Positions 29,987 through 33,209 of a stretch of DNA of 33,209 nt are shown piece after piece. Made by a program: the position numbers and the translations under genes. Each line of letters starts with the position of its first letter. Within the stretch, counting starts at the first letter, position 1. The stretch is from NCBI GenBank assembly GCA_944323535.1, contig CALUSW010000016.1, positions 1 to 33,209 on the forward strand, read 5' to 3'. Source of the DNA: Candidatus Gastranaerophilales bacterium. GTDB lineage: Bacteria; Cyanobacteriota; Vampirovibrionia; Gastranaerophilales; Gastranaerophilaceae. The notes under the pieces were generated by a model. That model did not search any database and was not told the DNA's origin. It was given only the letters and a program-made list of their open reading frames with translations.

Positions 29987-32900
29987 ATGGAAATGAAATT
30001 GAATATTCCCGAAAATAATATTAAATCTGGTATAAAGCCGAATGTAAAGCAGGAAGAATGTATCAGAACGTTAGATGGGCCCGTGATGGTATTGGCGGGA
30101 CCCGGAACGGGCAAAACATATACAATTATCGAACGTATAGCTTATATGATACATGAAGGAATTGTTCCAGGGGCAATACTGTGTTTAACATATTCTGAAG
30201 CTGCGGCTAATGAAATGAAAGCAAGGCTGGTAAAAGAAATAGGAACAACTGCTTCTGCCGTAACCGTAAATACTTATCATGCTTTTTGTAATGATATTAT
30301 AAAACAATATCCGTATGAATTTGAAATGCTTGACGGAGTAGGCTTGGTTGATGATGTTACAAAACGTTCCATTATGCAAGAAACCCTTGATATTGTACAG
30401 CCTGAATATTATCGTACAAGGTGGGGTGATTGTTATTATTTTATACCTGAACTTCTAAAAGCTGTTGATGAACTTAAATCTAATCAAATCACGAAAGAAG
30501 AATATTTTAATACATTAAACTCTCATCCTGATTGGATGGGAAAAATGCAGGCGCTTGAGATTGAATATGCCGAACGTGAACAAAAAGGAAAACTTGTAAA
30601 AACATTTTTAAATTCTTTTGAAACACATAAAAGAAAAATAGGAAAGGCAAAAGAAGTTTGGCAAGTATTTGAGCAATATGATATTAAATTAAAACAAAAT
30701 AATTTTATTGATTTTAATGATATGATTAATATGGTTTTGGAGGCTTTTGACAATAATGAGTCTTTCCTTAAAAAAGTTGCTTCAAAATTCAAATATTTTC
30801 TTGTTGATGAATATCAGGATACGAATTATTCTCAAAATAAGATTGTTTTTCAACTTGCAAAAGGGGCGGACAGCAGAAATATTTTTGTAGTCGGTGATGA
30901 TGATCAGATAATATATGAATTTCAAGGAGCTAAAACCGATACTCTTGAAAAATTTCTTAATTTGTTCCCTGATACTAAAGTAATATGCCTAAATGAGAAT
31001 AACCGTTCTACTCAAAATATTTTGGATTTCAGTTATAGTATAATATCACAGGATAAAACCAGACTTGAATATAATCCTGAATTTAAAAAATTTAATATTT
31101 CAAAAAAATTAACGGCAAAAAATCCTAAAATAGTTCCTCTTAATAAAAAAATTCAAGTACATGGGTTTGCGGATTTAAAACAGGAAAACAATTTTATTAT
31201 AGACTCTATAGAAAATCTGATAAAATCAGATGTTTTTCCATTAAATAACGAGGGAGAAAAAGATTTATCGAAAATAGCTGTTTTAACGCGTGAAAATAAC
31301 GAACTTGAGGAATTTGCAAATCTTCTTGAAGCACGCAATATAAACTTCCAAATTAAAGAATCTAAAAACATTTTCGATATTAAAGCTTCTTTGCTGATAT
31401 ATTTTTATTTAAAAGCACTTGAAAACAGCTATTATTACAGTGATAAATTATTCGGACTGCTGCTTTGTGCTCCTTTTAATTTTGATAATAAAGATATGAC
31501 TTTTTTAATTCAGCAAAATAAAATAAATCATAATGATTTAATAACGAATATAAGAAATAATTTAGACTCGTATAAATGGCAGGCTCCGGATAAAGTAAAG
31601 AAATTTATTCATGATTTTGACAAATTATTAAAATTAAAAAACGTATTAAATGTCAGGGATTTAATTATAGAAACGGTTAATATTACCGGACTTTTAGCGT
31701 ATTTTCTAGAAAATGACATTGATAAAAGCGAGAATATATATGCCGTAAAAAAAATTACCGATGAAGCTCAATCATATATGTATCTGCATAAAGGATGTAA
31801 AATCTCAGACTTTCTCGACCATTTGGATAGTGCCTTTAAAAGTAATATTCCTATTGTTATTGATAAAGACGATTATATCCAAAATGCGGTGCAGCTTATT
31901 ACCTTACATGGTTCTAAAGGCAGAGAATTTGATTATATATTTATGCCGCATTTAATATCAAAAAAATGGGAGGATAAAAGAGTAAATAATTCTATGTCGC
32001 TGCCTGTTGACAAAGATTGCGCAGAGACGGATGAAGAAACTGCAAGAAAATCAGAGCAGTTGCGATTACTTTTTGTCGGAACTACAAGGGCAAAACATTC
32101 TTTAATAATGTCATATTCCAATTCCATAGACGGACAGCCCAGAGAACTTACTTCATATCTGTCGGCACCTGTACAGGATGAAAATCTTGTTGAAACTTAT
32201 AACCATGAATTGGAAAAAGATGATTACATTAATGAAATTGTATCCTCTTTAACAAAACAATCTTTTGATTATACTGCGGCATTTGAAGGCGAAATAAAGG
32301 CAAGAACAAAAGATTTTATAATAAGTCCCAGTACGCTCAATTCATATATAGCCTGTCCCAGAGCATTTTTATATTCCAAAGTTCTTGAAATACCGGTGCT
32401 TGATAAAGATACAGAAAATGCTCACTACGGTACGGCTGTTCATTCAGTTTTAAAATGGGCTGTACAATATGCCCAAACTAATGAAAGGTATCCGGATTTA
32501 GATTTAATGAAAGAAATTTTTATTAAAAATCTTTCAATGCAGGAATTTGATACTCTGCAAAAAAGAGAAGAATTTGAAAAAAGAGGTTTAAAATGTCTGG
32601 ATAAATATTATCCGCAGATGCTTTCAACTCCTTTTAACCGTATTTCTTCCACCGAATATTCATTTAATTATGTTCCCGTTGAAAACCATTTTTTGAAGGG
32701 ATTTATTGACCGTATTGAAAAAAATAAAGACGGGACATTGGAAGTTTATGATTATAAAACAGGCGGTGCAAAATCAAAATCTCAGATTGCTGACGGCAAA
32801 ACCTATGAAAATTACTTAAATCAGCTAAGATTTTATAAATATGCGCTTGAAATCCTTGATAATAATACAAAAGTTGTTCGTGCCGGGTTGATTTTTGTGG

Positions 32901-33079
32901 AGGAACCGGACAATAATTTCTATATAGAATTAACTGATAAAGATAATCAAATTATTAAAGACAAAATAGATTATGTTTACACAAATATTGAAAACCTGAA
33001 TTTTGAGCCGCCCAAGCCGGAAGAAAGAAGCTGTGAATATTGTGACTACAGACATCTTTGCAAATTGAATGAACTATAA
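29987..33079 (+). CDS. SF1 (UvrD/PcrA-like) helicase fused to RecB/AddB-type Fe-S nuclease
   Basis: 1030 residues. The helicase comes first: Walker A GPGTGKT (38-44), LTYSEAAANEMKAR, the DEYQDTN Walker B, GDDDQIIYEFQGA, NNRST, TLHGSKGREFD and LLFVGTTRAK. From about residue 770 a PD-(D/E)xK nuclease follows: SPSTLNSYIACPRAFLY, HYGTAVHSVL with the leading His, GFIDRIE and VYDYKTG with the catalytic Asp and Lys. Four cysteines (one in IACP, three in CEYCDYRHLC near the end) match the Fe-S staple of AddB and Cas4 nucleases. One chain thus carries all parts needed for DNA end resection, like one half of AdnAB or AddAB, but no partner gene is adjacent. No Shine-Dalgarno sequence precedes the ATG; an ATG two codons later is the only close alternative. 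Inverted repeat modules lie on both sides. Confidence 0.93.
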   Translation: MEMKLNIPENNIKSGIKPNVKQEECIRTLDGPVMVLAGPGTGKTYTIIERIAYMIHEGIVPGAILCLTYSEAAANEMKARLVKEIGTTASAVTVNTYHAFCNDIIKQYPYEFEMLDGVGLVDDVTKRSIMQETLDIVQPEYYRTRWGDCYYFIPELLKAVDELKSNQITKEEYFNTLNSHPDWMGKMQALEIEYAEREQKGKLVKTFLNSFETHKRKIGKAKEVWQVFEQYDIKLKQNNFIDFNDMINMVLEAFDNNESFLKKVASKFKYFLVDEYQDTNYSQNKIVFQLAKGADSRNIFVVGDDDQIIYEFQGAKTDTLEKFLNLFPDTKVICLNENNRSTQNILDFSYSIISQDKTRLEYNPEFKKFNISKKLTAKNPKIVPLNKKIQVHGFADLKQENNFIIDSIENLIKSDVFPLNNEGEKDLSKIAVLTRENNELEEFANLLEARNINFQIKESKNIFDIKASLLIYFYLKALENSYYYSDKLFGLLLCAPFNFDNKDMTFLIQQNKINHNDLITNIRNNLDSYKWQAPDKVKKFIHDFDKLLKLKNVLNVRDLIIETVNITGLLAYFLENDIDKSENIYAVKKITDEAQSYMYLHKGCKISDFLDHLDSAFKSNIPIVIDKDDYIQNAVQLITLHGSKGREFDYIFMPHLISKKWEDKRVNNSMSLPVDKDCAETDEETARKSEQLRLLFVGTTRAKHSLIMSYSNSIDGQPRELTSYLSAPVQDENLVETYNHELEKDDYINEIVSSLTKQSFDYTAAFEGEIKARTKDFIISPSTLNSYIACPRAFLYSKVLEIPVLDKDTENAHYGTAVHSVLKWAVQYAQTNERYPDLDLMKEIFIKNLSMQEFDTLQKREEFEKRGLKCLDKYYPQMLSTPFNRISSTEYSFNYVPVENHFLKGFIDRIEKNKDGTLEVYDYKTGGAKSKSQIADGKTYENYLNQLRFYKYALEILDNNTKVVRAGLIFVEEPDNNFYIELTDKDNQIIKDKIDYVYTNIENLNFEPPKPEERSCEYCDYRHLCKLNEL

Positions 33080-33089
33080 ATATAGTGTT

Positions 33090-33209
33090 TGCAAAAACCG
33101 CCAAGACAATGTCGAAACGTGATTTTATGTTCTGCCCTGTTTTTCGGAATTTTACCAAAAAGCAAATATAACTCTAAGTCGGCAAGATGCTGAAATACTC
33201 TTCGAGCAC
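33090..33209 (-). repeat. Inverted copy of the 29-kb repeat modules, continuing past the window
   Basis: Read on the minus strand, 33209-33184 matches 29504-29529 (24/26), followed by CTTGCCG as at 28983-28989. Then 33128-33109 is identical to 29041-29060, ending in a GTCT...CGG-TTTTTGCA segment that matches 29062-29079. Module order differs from the left locus, so this is a rearranged rather than a simple duplicate. It begins about ten bases after the helicase stop; no coding sequence is seen in it. Confidence 0.8.

Noticed and set aside
1-33209. CRISPR arrays, tRNA or rRNA genes, complete insertion sequences, toxin-antitoxin pairs
   Set aside because: No regularly spaced direct repeats, T-loop signatures, transposase frames or small paired genes were found on either strand by reading.

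Overview
This is a low-GC, gene-dense bacterial window with short intergenic gaps and many genes that overlap or abut. Gene content points to an anaerobic, fermentative, diderm bacterium. There is a three-subunit [FeFe] hydrogenase of the electron-bifurcating type, a 2-oxoacid:ferredoxin oxidoreductase, a proton-pumping pyrophosphatase of an unusual K+-independent sequence type, an MCE/MlaD lipid-transport protein, Lgt, and many TPR proteins. The VKOR-DsbA fusion is a form frequent in Cyanobacteria and relatives. Together with the AT-rich composition this suggests the non-photosynthetic gut cyanobacterial lineage (Melainabacteria/Gastranaerophilales). That assignment is an inference; no rRNA is present to test it.

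Layout. 1-1062 (-): 3' -truncated polytopic membrane protein that runs off the window edge. 1149-3569 (-): hppA, with its own promoter and terminator. 3796-9351 (-): a periplasmic TPR protein followed by hydC-hydB-hydA, ending at a perfect 15-bp terminator hairpin. 9492-12872 (+): a large exported TPR protein, dusB and a GIY-YIG protein, overlapping head to tail. 12874-17268 (-): korA-korB-VKOR/DsbA-queH operon. 17419-17769 (+): orphan 116-aa protein with a C-terminal Ala-rich membrane segment. 17813-19936 (-): PLP aminotransferase and EamA transporter. 20134-20787 (+): nth. 20868-25675 (-): six-gene operon TPR protein-lgt-mlaD-upp-pgeF-SEC-C protein. 25783-28368 (+): ClpX-type zinc finger protein, large helical unknown, ruvX and DUF1292, tightly coupled. 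28387-28911 (-): deoxyinosine/uracil-DNA glycosylase family protein. 28912-29986: one-kilobase non-coding region full of modular repeats with a GC-rich core. 29987-33079 (+): SF1 helicase fused to a RecB/AddB-like Fe-S nuclease. 33090-33209: an inverted, rearranged copy of the same repeat modules.

How it fits together. KorAB reduces ferredoxin while oxidising a 2-oxoacid. The trimeric hydrogenase can reoxidise ferredoxin and NADH together to release H2. The pyrophosphatase recovers biosynthetic pyrophosphate as a proton gradient. VKOR-DsbA, MlaD, Lgt and the exported TPR proteins serve the cell envelope. DusB, QueH and the GIY-YIG protein concern tRNA or nucleic acids; Nth, RuvX, the glycosylase and the helicase-nuclease form a scattered DNA-repair set.

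I did not find a clear-cut undescribed system. The best leads are the zinc finger/helical unknown/ruvX/DUF1292 cluster, the helicase-nuclease bracketed by inverted modular repeats, VKOR-DsbA inside a ferredoxin oxidoreductase operon, the orphan 116-aa protein, and two divergent promoter pairs with overlapping -35 boxes. No tRNA, rRNA, CRISPR array or complete insertion sequence was seen.
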